From DATHGT01 sp035317605 (GTDB lineage Bacteria > Methylomirabilota > Methylomirabilia > Rokubacteriales > CSP1-6): 28,542 bases of DNA. Position numbers and translations under genes: made by a program. How positions within the stretch are numbered: position 1 is the stretch's first letter; each line of letters starts with the position of its first letter. A model generated the notes under the pieces. That model was given only the letters and a program-made list of their open reading frames with translations. It did not search any database and was not told where the DNA came from. Location of the stretch: NCBI GenBank assembly GCA_035317605.1, contig DATHGT010000085.1, positions 1-28,542 of the forward strand. Direction: 5' to 3'. Shown piece after piece: positions 15,345 to 23,961 of the stretch.

Positions 15345-15397
15345 CGACCCGCGAGGACAGCGACGTCCCGCGCGGTCGCGCGGCAGCGAGGCCGACG
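15345..15397 (+). promoter_or_regulatory. Tandem hexaloop RNA motif, candidate ANTAR target in the urtA leader
   Basis: Hairpin P1 (15345-15378): 13 base pairs with two single-base bulges (A15354, C15373) closing the loop AGCGAC at 15359-15364. Hairpin P2 (15379-15397): six pairs with one bulge (A15395) closing the loop AGCGAG at 15385-15390. Both loops have A at position 1 and G at position 4, the rule described for ANTAR target RNAs, which carry two such hairpins. P1 and P2 abut directly. The motif is 92 bases after the ANTAR gene and 48 bases before the urtA ATG. A competing hairpin (15368-15383) could form from parts of both. No T-tract is present, so the output mechanism is open. Confidence 0.75.
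15368..15383 (+). promoter_or_regulatory. Alternative hairpin competing with the ANTAR hexaloops
   Basis: CCGCGC (15368-15373) pairs with GCGCGG (15378-15383) around GGTC. It uses the 3' arm of P1 and the 5' arm of P2, so it cannot coexist with them as drawn. It lacks a T-tract, so it is at best a switch element or a Rho-linked or pause hairpin. Confidence 0.4.
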
Positions 15398-15445
15398 GCG
15401 ATGACGACAACGTTCCGGCGCAACGAACCAGCGAAAGGAGATCTC

Positions 15446-16744
15446 ATGCTCGCGTACACACGTCGCGACTTCCTCAAAGGTACGCTCGCCACGAGCGCCG
15501 GCCTCGCCGCCGGGCTGAGCCTGCCCGCGATCCTGACCGCTCAGGGTAAGGAGCCGGTGAAGATCGGCGTCCTGCATTCACTGTCCGGCACGATGGCCAT
15601 CAGCGAGGTGTCGCTGCGCGACGTCGTGCTCATGGCTGTCGACGAGGTCAACGCCAAGGGCGGCGTCATGGGGCGCAAGATCCAGCCCGTCGTCGTCGAT
15701 CCGGCGTCGAACTGGGATCTCTTCGCCGAGAAGGCCAAGCAGCTCCTGCTGCAGGACAAGGTCGCCGTCGTCTTCGGGTGCTGGACGTCGGTCAGCCGCA
15801 AGTCCGTGCTGCCCGTGTTCGAGAACAACAACGGCCTGCTCTTCTACCCCGTGCAGTACGAGGGCGAGGAGTGCAGCAAGAACGTCTTCTACACCGGGGC
15901 CACGCCGAACCAGCAGCTGATCCCCGGCGCCGAATATTTGATGTCCAAGGAGGGCGGCGCCTACAAGAAATTCTACCTGCTGGGGACCGACTACGTGTTC
16001 CCGCGCACCGCGAACAAGATCCTCCGCGCGTTCCTGGTCGCCAAGGGGGTGCCGAAGGAGAACATCGAGGAGGAGTACACGCCGTTCAGCCACCAGGACT
16101 ACCAGACGATCGTCGGCAAGATCAAGCGCTTCGCGGGCGGCGGCGGCGCGTGCGTGCTGTCGACCATCAACGGCGACTCGAACGTGCCGTTCTACAAGGA
16201 ATTCGCCAACCAGGGCCTGCGCTCGGAGAACGCGCCGATCATGGCGTACAGCGTGGCCGAGGACGAGCTGCGCGGCATGGACACGTCCGCCCTCGTCGGC
16301 CACCTCGCCGCGTGGAACTACTTCCAGTCGGTCGAGTCCCCGGCCAACACGAAGTTCGTCAAGGCGTTCAAGGAGTACGCGAAGAAGAACAACCTGCCCG
16401 GCGGTGACAAGCGCGTGACCGACGACCCGATGGAGGCGGCCTACTTCGGCGTCCACATCTGGAAGCAGGCCGTGGAGAAGGCCAAGAGCTTCGAGGTCGA
16501 CGCCGTCCGCAAGGCCGTGTACGGCCAGACCTTCGCGGCGCCCGTCGGCACCATCAAGATGCACGAGGTCAACCACCACACGTACCGTCCCGTGCTCATC
16601 GGCGAGATCCTCAAGAACGGGCAGTTCAAGATCATCTCGCGCACGAAGGGCAACGTGGAGCCGGAGCCGTGGAGCAAGTACACGAGCCCGGACAAGGGCT
16701 GCGACTGGGTCAAGCACCAGGGGACGTATCAGAAGAAGGCGTAA
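15446..16744 (+). CDS. urtA: Urea ABC transporter, substrate-binding protein UrtA
   Basis: A 432-residue periplasmic binding protein. The N-terminus carries a twin-arginine export signal (TRRDFLKG at residues 5-12) and a hydrophobic stretch up to about residue 32. The mature part starts EPVKIGVLHSLSGTMAISEV, the characteristic opening of UrtA and short-chain amide binding proteins. It continues with VVFGCWTSVSRKSVLPVFE, LLFYPVQYEGEECSKNVFYT and the C-terminal NHHTYRPVLIGEI. ATG at 15446 with AAAGGAG upstream. UrtA and the amide-binding FmdD are close relatives; the urease genes downstream favour urea. The family is related to AmiC, the sensor partner of AmiR, but the export signal argues that this protein is not a cytosolic sensor. 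Confidence 0.94.
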   Translation: MLAYTRRDFLKGTLATSAGLAAGLSLPAILTAQGKEPVKIGVLHSLSGTMAISEVSLRDVVLMAVDEVNAKGGVMGRKIQPVVVDPASNWDLFAEKAKQLLLQDKVAVVFGCWTSVSRKSVLPVFENNNGLLFYPVQYEGEECSKNVFYTGATPNQQLIPGAEYLMSKEGGAYKKFYLLGTDYVFPRTANKILRAFLVAKGVPKENIEEEYTPFSHQDYQTIVGKIKRFAGGGGACVLSTINGDSNVPFYKEFANQGLRSENAPIMAYSVAEDELRGMDTSALVGHLAAWNYFQSVESPANTKFVKAFKEYAKKNNLPGGDKRVTDDPMEAAYFGVHIWKQAVEKAKSFEVDAVRKAVYGQTFAAPVGTIKMHEVNHHTYRPVLIGEILKNGQFKIISRTKGNVEPEPWSKYTSPDKGCDWVKHQGTYQKKA

Positions 16745-18390
16745 TGAAGCGACTCTTCCTGCTGTTGTTCGTGGCGTGGCTCGCCGCTCCGGTGGCGGGC
16801 CACGCGCAGTCCCCCGAGGCGCTGAAGGCGCTGACCGAGCTCTCGATCGACGACGCCGACAAGCGCGAGGCGGCGGTGCAGGCCCTCGGCAACACCCGTG
16901 ATCCGAAGTGGCTCGAGTTCCTGGGGGCGCTCCGCGACGGCAACGTCTACGCGCGCGGCCAGGGCACGGCGGCCGAGGTCGTGGTGGGTGGCGCGAAATC
17001 GACGAAGGGCGATCAGGACGTGATCGAGGTCGTCACCGCGTACGATCGCAAGCCGCTCGGCACCGTGCCGGTGTCGAGTCTGACCGAGATCGCCGCCGAC
17101 CGTCGGCTTCGCATCGCCATCAAACCGTTCCTCGACGCCGACGAGACGCGCGGCCAGCTCGCGAACCCCGATGCCGAGACGCGGCGCGGCGCCGCCATGA
17201 AGCTCGGACATCAGGCGGCGGCGAGCGCGGCGCCGGTGGTCGAGGCCGCGATCGCGAAGGAGACGAACCCCCACGTCCGTCATGCCCTCGAGGAAGCGCT
17301 CGCGCTGATCCGGCTCGCGAACGGCGACGCGGCGGTCCGCACACTGGCCGCGCAGAGCCTGGGTGGCCTGCACTCGTTCGACGCCCTGTCCGCCCTGCAG
17401 AAGCTCGCGGCGGACCCGGCGGCCTCGCGGGCCGAGCGCGACACCGCGACGGCGGCGATCCGTCAGATCGAGCGCTGGGGCCTCCTGGTCCGGACGGTCG
17501 AGACGGTGTTCCAGGGCGCCTCGCTCGCGTCGATCCTGCTGCTGATGTCCGTGGGACTCGCCGTGGTGTTCGGATTGATGGGCGTGATCAACATGGCCCA
17601 CGGCGAGCTGATGGCGCTCGGCGCCTACAGCACGTTCGTCGTGCAGAACCTCTTCCGCGCGCGCTGGCCGGAGTGGTTCGACGCGTATTTCGTGGTGGCG
17701 CTGCCCGTCTCTTTCATCGTGGCCGCGGTGGTGGGGGTGGTCCTCGAGCGCGGCGTGATCCGTCGCCTCTACGGCCGTCCGCTGGAGACGCTGCTGCTCA
17801 CGTGGGGCGCGTCGCTGATCATCCAGCAGGGCCTGCGGCTCTGGTTCGGCGCGGCCAACGTCGACGTGTCGTCACCGCGCTGGCTCTCCGGCGGCTTCGC
17901 GCTGATGACCGGGCTCACCCTGCCCTTCAACCGGCTCTTCATCATCGCCCTGGCCGCGGTCAGCGTGCTCGGGATGTACGGGCTCCTCTTCCGCACCGAC
18001 CGCGGCCTGACGATCCGCGCGGTGACCCAGAACCGCGCGATGAGCGCCTGTCTCGGCGTGCGTGCGGGAGTGGTGGACGCCCTGACCTTCGGCCTCGGCG
18101 CCGGCCTCGCCGGCCTCGCGGGCTGCGCGCTGACCCAGATCGGCAACGTGGGGCCGTCGCTCGGGCAGAACTACATCGTCGATTCCTTCATGGTGGTGGT
18201 GACGGGCGGCGTCGGGAAGCTCGCGGGCGCGATCCTGGCGTCGGCGGGTCTCGGGTTGCTCAACAAGGGTATCGAGCCGGCGCTGGGCGCGGTCTTCGCG
18301 AAGGTGGCCATCCTGGTGGCCGTCATCCTCTTCCTGCAGCGGCGGCCGGCGGGCCTGTTCGCCACGCGGGGACGCGGTGCGGAAGCCTGA
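16744..18390 (+). CDS. urtB: Urea ABC transporter permease UrtB
   Basis: A 548-residue permease of the LivH type. It begins with a signal peptide (about 1-22) and a long periplasmic N-terminal region of roughly 220 residues with HEAT-like helices (ADKREAAVQALGNTRDPKWL, PDAETRRGAAMKLG), a hallmark of UrtB. The membrane domain starts near residue 255, with GVINMAHGELMALGAYSTFV near 280-299 and the ABC-contact region GLTIRAVTQNRAMSACLGV. The C-terminal half includes IVDSFMVVVTGGVGKLAGAI. The ATG at 16744 shares one base with the urtA stop (TAATG). It pairs with UrtC as the membrane channel. Confidence 0.95.
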   Translation: MKRLFLLLFVAWLAAPVAGHAQSPEALKALTELSIDDADKREAAVQALGNTRDPKWLEFLGALRDGNVYARGQGTAAEVVVGGAKSTKGDQDVIEVVTAYDRKPLGTVPVSSLTEIAADRRLRIAIKPFLDADETRGQLANPDAETRRGAAMKLGHQAAASAAPVVEAAIAKETNPHVRHALEEALALIRLANGDAAVRTLAAQSLGGLHSFDALSALQKLAADPAASRAERDTATAAIRQIERWGLLVRTVETVFQGASLASILLLMSVGLAVVFGLMGVINMAHGELMALGAYSTFVVQNLFRARWPEWFDAYFVVALPVSFIVAAVVGVVLERGVIRRLYGRPLETLLLTWGASLIIQQGLRLWFGAANVDVSSPRWLSGGFALMTGLTLPFNRLFIIALAAVSVLGMYGLLFRTDRGLTIRAVTQNRAMSACLGVRAGVVDALTFGLGAGLAGLAGCALTQIGNVGPSLGQNYIVDSFMVVVTGGVGKLAGAILASAGLGLLNKGIEPALGAVFAKVAILVAVILFLQRRPAGLFATRGRGAEA

Positions 18391-19510
18391 TTCGATCGCG
18401 CTCATCGTGATGGGCGTGGTGCTCGTCGTGGTGCTGCCCGCGCTCAACATGTTGCCCCCGTCGTCGCCGCTCCACGTCAGCAACTTCACGCTGAACCTGT
18501 TCGGCAAGTTCCTGACCTACGCGATCCTGGCCCTCGGCCTCGACCTCCTCTGGGGCTACACGGGCGTCCTGAGCCTCGGGCACGGCGTGTTCTTCGGCCT
18601 CGGCGCCTACGCCATGGGGATGCACCTCATGCTCGAGATCGGCACCCAGAGCGTGTATCAGAACGCGCTGCCCGACTTCATGGTGTGGAATCAGGTGAAG
18701 ACGCTGCCCCTGTTCTGGTGGCCGTTCCGGAGCGGGATCTTCACGATCGTGGCGATCGTCGCCGTGCCCGCCCTGGTCGGGCTGGCCTTCGGATTTCTCG
18801 CCTTCCGCAGCCGGATCCGCGGCGTCTACTTCTCGATCATCACGCAGGCGCTGGCCCTGTCCGCGTGGCTCGTGTTCAACCGCAACGAGATGAACCTCGG
18901 CGGCACCAACGGGCTGGCGGACTTCAAGACCATCTTCGGGTTCAAGCTGAACCAGGCGTCGACGCAGCGGGGACTCTACGTGAGCACGGCGCTCGCCCTG
19001 GTCGCCGCGTTCCTGCTCTGCCGGTGGATCACGCGCACGCGGGCGGGCAAGGTGCTGGTGGCCATCCGCGACAGCGAGACGCGGGTGCTCTTCTCCGGCT
19101 ACGCGCCCGCGAACTACAAGTTGTTCGTGTTCGTGGTGTCGGCCGGGCTGGCCGGCGTGGCCGGCGCCCTCTACGCGCCGCAGGTCGGCATCATCACGCC
19201 GGCGAAGATGGGCGTGCTGCCGTCAATCGAGATGGTGGTGTGGGTGGCGGCGGGCGGGCGGGGGACGCTCGTCGGGGCCGTGCTCGGCGCCTTCGGCGTC
19301 AACTGGATGCAGAGCTGGCTGACCACCAGCTATCCCGACCTGTGGCTCCTGTTCCTGGGCGTGCTGTTCATGAGCGTGGTCCTGTTCTTCCCCGACGGCG
19401 TGGTGGGCGCGGCCGCGCGCGCGACCGCGCACTGCTCGGCGCTGCTGCGGAGAACGGTCACCCCCATGCCGGCCCCGATGGAGTCGGCCCGGCCGACCCG
19501 GCTGCCATGA
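18377..19510 (+). CDS. urtC: Urea ABC transporter permease UrtC
   Basis: A 377-residue permease of the LivM type with about nine or ten membrane helices. Signature stretches are LLWGYTGVLSLGHGVFFGLG (about 56-75), FRSRIRGVYFSIITQALALS, NEMNLGGTNGL, and the ABC-contact segment VAIRDSETRVLFSGY. GTG start at 18377 overlaps urtB by 14 bases. The C-terminal tail of about 30 residues (after VVGAAARATAH) is Pro/Ala/Arg-rich and looks unconserved. It ends in an ATGA overlap with urtD. Confidence 0.95.
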   Translation: MRKPDSIALIVMGVVLVVVLPALNMLPPSSPLHVSNFTLNLFGKFLTYAILALGLDLLWGYTGVLSLGHGVFFGLGAYAMGMHLMLEIGTQSVYQNALPDFMVWNQVKTLPLFWWPFRSGIFTIVAIVAVPALVGLAFGFLAFRSRIRGVYFSIITQALALSAWLVFNRNEMNLGGTNGLADFKTIFGFKLNQASTQRGLYVSTALALVAAFLLCRWITRTRAGKVLVAIRDSETRVLFSGYAPANYKLFVFVVSAGLAGVAGALYAPQVGIITPAKMGVLPSIEMVVWVAAGGRGTLVGAVLGAFGVNWMQSWLTTSYPDLWLLFLGVLFMSVVLFFPDGVVGAAARATAHCSALLRRTVTPMPAPMESARPTRLP

Positions 19511-20290
19511 CATCAGCCGCGACCGTCGGGACCAGCATCGTCTACCTGGACACCGTCACCGTCGACTTTGACGGCTTCAAGGCGCTCGATCGGCTCAACT
19601 TCTACATGGATCGCAAGGAGCTGCGGGTCGTCATCGGGCCCAACGGCGCCGGCAAGACCACGCTCCTCGACGTGATCTCGGGCCGGGTGCGGCCGGCGAG
19701 CGGACGGGTGATCTTCGGCCACCACACCGACCTCACGTCGCTCCTGGAGAACGAGATCGCGGCGCTCGGGGTGGGCCGGAAGTTTCAGACGCCGTCGGTG
19801 TTCGTCAACCTGAGCGTGCGCGACAACGTCGACCTCTCGCTCAAGCGGGCCAGCAAGGGCGTGCTCGCCACCCTCTTCGAGCGCGGCAACGCCGCCGAGG
19901 AACGCCGGCGCATCGACGACACGCTGGAGGGCGCCGGCCTGGTCGACAAGCGCGATACGCTGGCCGGCGCGCTCTCGCACGGCGAGAAGCAGTGGCTGGA
20001 GATCGCGATGGTGATGGCTCAGGACCCGGAGCTCCTGCTCGTCGACGAGCCCGTGGCCGGGATGACCGACGAGGAGACCGCGCGCACCGGCGAGCTGTTG
20101 ATGGCCATCGCCGTCGACCGCTCGGTGCTGGTGATCGAGCACGACATGGAGTTCGTGCGCCAGATCGCCCGCAAGGTCACCGTGCTTCACCAGGGGACGG
20201 TCCTGTGCGAGGGACCCGTCGAGGAGGTCCAGCGCGATCCCCGGGTGCTCGAGGTCTACCTGGGCCAGCGTCGCGCGGAAGGGACCGAGC

Positions 20291-20304
<14 letters not shown>
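19507..20304 (+). CDS. urtD: Urea ABC transporter ATP-binding protein UrtD
   Basis: A 265-residue ATPase. Walker A GPNGAGKT (44-51), Q-loop RKFQTPSVFVNLSV, an unusual but UrtD-typical signature LSHGEKQWLEI, Walker B LLLVDEPVAGM, and the H-loop VIEHDMEFVR. The VLHQGTVLCEGP and EVQRDPRVLEVYLG ending is that of LivG-type proteins. The ATG at 19507 overlaps the urtC stop (ATGA). It powers uptake together with UrtE. Confidence 0.95.
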
Positions 20305-20980
<676 letters not shown>

Positions 20981-20981
20981 G

Positions 20982-20998
20982 GGGCCCCAAGGGGGCCC
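20982..20998 (+). terminator. Hairpin between urtE and ureA
   Basis: Seven perfect G-C pairs (20982-20988 with 20992-20998) around AAG, in the 31-base gap between transporter and urease genes. It may act as a partial terminator or RNA-processing/stability element inside one long operon. No T-tract. Confidence 0.4.
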
Positions 20999-21011
20999 GA
21001 GAGGCCCAACG

Positions 21012-21314
21012 ATGCACCTCACGCCACGCGAACAGGAAAAGCTCCTCATCTTCACGGCCGCCGAAGTCGCGCGCCGTCGCCGGGACCGCGGCCTCAAGCT
21101 GAACCATCCCGAGGCGGTGGCCCTGATCACCGCGGAGACCCTCGAGGGCATCCGCGACGGGCGTTCGGTCTCCGAGCTGATGGACCTCGGCGGCACGATC
21201 CTGCGCCGCGACGACGTGATGGAGGGCGTGCCCGAGATGATCGACGAGATCCAGGTCGAAGGCACGTTCCCCGACGGCACCAAGCTCGTCACCATCCACC
21301 ATCCCATTCGATGA
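21012..21314 (+). CDS. ureA: Urease gamma subunit UreA
   Basis: A 100-residue subunit, normal length. Begins MHLTPREQEKLLIFTAAEVA, with RGLKLNHPEAVALI, EGIRDGRSVSELM and the end IQVEGTFPDGTKLVTIHHPI, all diagnostic for UreA. It is the small structural subunit of nickel urease, (UreABC)3. Followed ten bases later by ureB with its ribosome-binding site inside the gap. Confidence 0.97.
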   Translation: MHLTPREQEKLLIFTAAEVARRRRDRGLKLNHPEAVALITAETLEGIRDGRSVSELMDLGGTILRRDDVMEGVPEMIDEIQVEGTFPDGTKLVTIHHPIR

Positions 21315-21324
21315 GGAGGCACGC

Positions 21325-21672
21325 GTGATCCCGGGGGAATACCTGCTGGCCGACGGCGACATCGTGGCGAACGCGGGACGCGAGACCGTCGAGATGACCG
21401 TGACCAACACGGGCGACCGGCCGATCCAGGTCGGCTCGCACTTCCACTTCTTCGAGGTCAACCGCGCGCTCGCCTTCGACCGCGCCCGCGCGTTCGGCAT
21501 GCGCCTCAACGTCCCCGCCGGCACCGCCGTGCGCTTCGAGCCCGGCGACGAAAAGCGAGTGACCCTGGTCGCCCTCGCCGGCGCCCGCCAAGTCTTCGGC
21601 CTCAACGCCCTCACCGAAGGCGCCGACAAAGCCGCCGCCCTGAACCGCCTACACGAATGGGAGCAACAATGA
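21325..21672 (+). CDS. ureB: Urease beta subunit UreB
   Basis: A 115-residue subunit. Starts IPGEYLLADGDIVANAGRE, then VTNTGDRPIQVGSHFHFFEV, NRALAFDRARAFGMRLNVPA and GTAVRFEPGDEKRVTLVALAG. GTG start at 21325 with GAGGAGG upstream. The last codons, encoding HEWEQQ, lie at the start of a 38-base tandem repeat, and the stop overlaps the ATG of a micro-ORF. Confidence 0.97.
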   Translation: MIPGEYLLADGDIVANAGRETVEMTVTNTGDRPIQVGSHFHFFEVNRALAFDRARAFGMRLNVPAGTAVRFEPGDEKRVTLVALAGARQVFGLNALTEGADKAAALNRLHEWEQQ

Positions 21673-21732
21673 ACGATTTTGGGATGACCAATCGATGGGA
21701 GCGACTGTGAACGAGTTCGACATGATCAATCC
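21657..21732 (+). repeat. Imperfect 38-bp tandem direct repeat between ureB and ureC
   Basis: Units 21657-21694 and 21695-21732 agree at 29 of 38 positions. Shared blocks are ATGGGAGC, TGAACGA and CAATC. The first unit includes the ureB stop codon. The 38-base period would shift the frame, but the ATGA and GTGA overlaps keep a start codon in each unit. Confidence 0.8.
21669..21710 (+). CDS. 13-codon micro-ORF coupled to ureB
   Basis: ATG at 21669 overlaps the ureB stop (ATGA). It encodes MNDFGMTNRWERL, and its stop overlaps the GTG of the next small ORF (GTGA). It is probably not a functional peptide. It may keep ribosomes moving from ureB towards ureC, which lacks a Shine-Dalgarno of its own. 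Could also be chance. Confidence 0.3.
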   Translation: MNDFGMTNRWERL

Positions 21733-21811
21733 GAAAGGCAGACGCAGCCGGCTCGCTCCTAGGCCAGGCCACCCACGCTTCGACCCGTCCCCAGCGCCGC
21801 CGCTACAATAA
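21707..21811 (+). CDS. 34-codon small ORF coupled to ureC (TAATG)
   Basis: A GTG at 21707 (or ATG at 21695) opens a short frame beginning NEFDMINPKGRRSR, then Pro-rich, ending TAA at 21809-21811 in a TAATG overlap with the ureC ATG. Its first residues repeat the pattern of the preceding micro-ORF (NDFGMTN versus NEFDMIN). I do not recognise a family. Its likely relevance is translational coupling. Confidence 0.35.
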   Translation: MNEFDMINPKGRRSRLAPRPGHPRFDPSPAPPLQ

Positions 21812-23526
21812 TGCTGAGGATCGCGCGCCGGCAGTACGCTGATCTCTACGGGCCGACTACGGGCGATCGCATCCGTCTCGCCGACACCGACCTCCTGATT
21901 CGCGTCGAGCGCGACCTGACCACCCCGGGCGAGGAGGCCACGTTCGGCGGCGGCAAGGTGCTGCGCGACGGGATGGGACAGTCCGCGCGGGCCACGCGGG
22001 CGTCGGGGGCGCTCGACGTGGTGATCACGAACGCGGTCATCGTCGACCACTCGGGGATCGTGAAGGCCGACATCGGTATCCGCGACGGAGCGATCGTGGG
22101 GATCGGCAAGGCCGGCAACCCCGATCTCATGGCCGGCGTGACGCCGGGCATGGTCGTGGGCGCCGGGACGGAGGTGATCGCGGCCGAGGGGCGGATCGTC
22201 ACCGCGGGCGGTCTCGACAGCCACATCCACATGATCTGCCCGCAGCTCGTCGGCGAGGCGATCAGCGCCGGGCTCACGACCATGATCGGCGGCGGCACCG
22301 GGCCGGCGACCGGCACCAACGCCACCACGTGCACGCCGGGCGAGTGGAACATCCATCGCATGCTCGAGGCGGCGGAGGCGTTTCCGGTCAATCTCGGCTT
22401 TCTCGGCAAGGGCAACGCGTCGTCGCTCGATCCGCTGCGCGAGCAGATCGCCGCCGGCGTCATCGGGCTCAAGCTCCACGAGGACTGGGGGACCACCCCG
22501 GCCGCCATCGATCACGCGCTGACCGTGGCCGACGAGTACGACGTGCAGGTCGCGATCCACACCGACACCCTGAACGAGTCGGGCTTCGTCGAGGACACGA
22601 TCCGCGCGTTCAAGGGCCGGACGATTCACACCTATCACACCGAAGGGGCTGGCGGCGGCCACGCGCCGGACATCATCCGCGTGTGCGGCGAGCCGAACTG
22701 CCTGCCGTCGTCCACCAATCCGACCATGCCGTTCACCGTGAACACGATGGACGAGCACCTCGACATGCTGATGGTCTGCCACCACCTGAAGCCGTCGATC
22801 CCCGAAGACCTCGCGTTCGCGGAGTCCCGCATCCGCGCCGAGACCATCGCGGCCGAGGACGTGCTCCACGACCTCGGGGCCATCAGCATGATGTCGTCCG
22901 ACTCGCAGGCGATGGGCCGCATCGGCGAGGTGATCATTCGCACCTGGCAGACGGCCGACAAGATGAAGCAGCAGCGCGGCGCGCTGCCCGGCGAGACGCC
23001 GGGCGACGACAACCGGCGCGTGAAGCGTTACGTCGCGAAGTACACGATCAACCCGGCCATCGCCCACGGCGTCGCCGATCACGTCGGATCCGTCGAGGCC
23101 GGCAAGTTCGCCGACCTGGTGATCTGGAAGCCGGCCTTCTTCGGCGTGAAGCCCGAGCTGGTGGTCAAGGGCGGGATGATCGCGTGGGCGGCCATGGGCG
23201 ACGCCAACGCCTCGATCCCCACACCCGAGCCCGTGCTGATGCGCCCGATGTTCGGCGCCTACGGCCGCGCGCTCGCGTCGACCTCTCTCACGTTCGTCTC
23301 CGCCGCCGCGCTGGCCGCGAACGTTCCGCAGCGGCTCGGTCTCGCGCGGCGGGCCGTCGCGGTCTCGCGCTGCCGCACGATCGGCAAGCGCGACATGATC
23401 CACAACGACGCGCTCCCACGCATCGAGGTGGACGCCGAGACCTACGAGGTCCGCGCCGACGGCGAGCTGCTGACGTGCGAGCCGGCGCGCGTTCTTCCCA
23501 TGGCTCAGCGGTATTTCCTGTTCTGA
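21811..23526 (+). CDS. ureC: Urease alpha (catalytic) subunit UreC
   Basis: A 571-residue amidohydrolase, standard length, holding the dinickel site. Nickel ligands H138 and H140 (LDSHIHMICP), carbamylated K221 (VIGLKLHEDWG), H250 (VAIHTDTLNESG), H276 (HTYHTEGAGGGHAPD) and D364 (SSDSQAMGRIGE) are all present. The flap Cys323 and catalytic His324 are in MVCHHLKPSIPED. ATG at 21811 overlaps the stop of the small upstream ORF. No Shine-Dalgarno is visible, so translation is probably coupled. Unlike the usual ureABCEFGD run, an intervening segment of about 1.1 kb separates it from ureE. Confidence 0.98.
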   Translation: MLRIARRQYADLYGPTTGDRIRLADTDLLIRVERDLTTPGEEATFGGGKVLRDGMGQSARATRASGALDVVITNAVIVDHSGIVKADIGIRDGAIVGIGKAGNPDLMAGVTPGMVVGAGTEVIAAEGRIVTAGGLDSHIHMICPQLVGEAISAGLTTMIGGGTGPATGTNATTCTPGEWNIHRMLEAAEAFPVNLGFLGKGNASSLDPLREQIAAGVIGLKLHEDWGTTPAAIDHALTVADEYDVQVAIHTDTLNESGFVEDTIRAFKGRTIHTYHTEGAGGGHAPDIIRVCGEPNCLPSSTNPTMPFTVNTMDEHLDMLMVCHHLKPSIPEDLAFAESRIRAETIAAEDVLHDLGAISMMSSDSQAMGRIGEVIIRTWQTADKMKQQRGALPGETPGDDNRRVKRYVAKYTINPAIAHGVADHVGSVEAGKFADLVIWKPAFFGVKPELVVKGGMIAWAAMGDANASIPTPEPVLMRPMFGAYGRALASTSLTFVSAAALAANVPQRLGLARRAVAVSRCRTIGKRDMIHNDALPRIEVDAETYEVRADGELLTCEPARVLPMAQRYFLF

Positions 23527-23613
23527 GGTCAGCAGGAACTCGTTCACGAGCAAAACGAAACTTCTTGCGGAGGCCTTGCGGCAACGGGTAAAAGGGGCCA
23601 GGACTCACCGCGG

Positions 23614-23853
23614 GTTATCGCCACCTCACAGGACCTTTCGAACGCCACGTCGCCGCAGGTGAACTCCGTGTCCGTCGCCACGGTCCAGGCGGAGAGCAAC
23701 ACCGGCAACAACGGGGCGACGGACACCACGATCATCGCGGGCGCCGTCCAGGCCATTCCGACGCTCTCCGAGTGGGTCGTCATCGGCATGACATTGCTGC
23801 TCGTCGCCGTGGCCGTCCGGCGCGTCCGTCGGCGCACTCCGACTCGCGTGTAG
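23614..23853 (+). pseudogene. 3' remnant of a surface protein gene with IPTL-CTERM sorting tail
   Basis: The C-terminal residues read IPTLSEWVVIGMTLLLVAVA then VRRVRRRTPTRV: the IPTL motif, a membrane helix and a basic cluster, as in IPTL-CTERM proteins processed by exosortase-like systems. The preceding in-frame sequence (ATSQDLSNATSP, then NSVSVATVQAESNTGNNGAT) resembles the end of a DUF11/CARD-type adhesive repeat. There is no ATG or ribosome-binding site; the frame is open back to the ureC stop, and a GTG at 23659 gives just 64 residues with no signal peptide. It looks like the tail end of a larger secreted protein gene whose front has been lost. Confidence 0.72.
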
Positions 23854-23961
23854 AGCAGGCGTCGCCGAGGTTCGAGCCGTCGGCTTCGCACTGCCGCTGA
23901 ACCGCGATGGAGCTGCGCAGAGGCATTCTGACGCAGTCCAAGTACGTATGCCTGATTGCGC

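Noticed and set aside
15446..16744. UrtA as the AmiC-like sensor partner of the ANTAR protein
   Set aside because: A clear twin-arginine export signal places it in the periplasm; kept only as something to test.
21649..23553. Long minus-strand open frame opposite ureC
   Set aside because: UreC is unambiguous on the plus strand with all active-site residues; the antisense frame has no recognisable domain.
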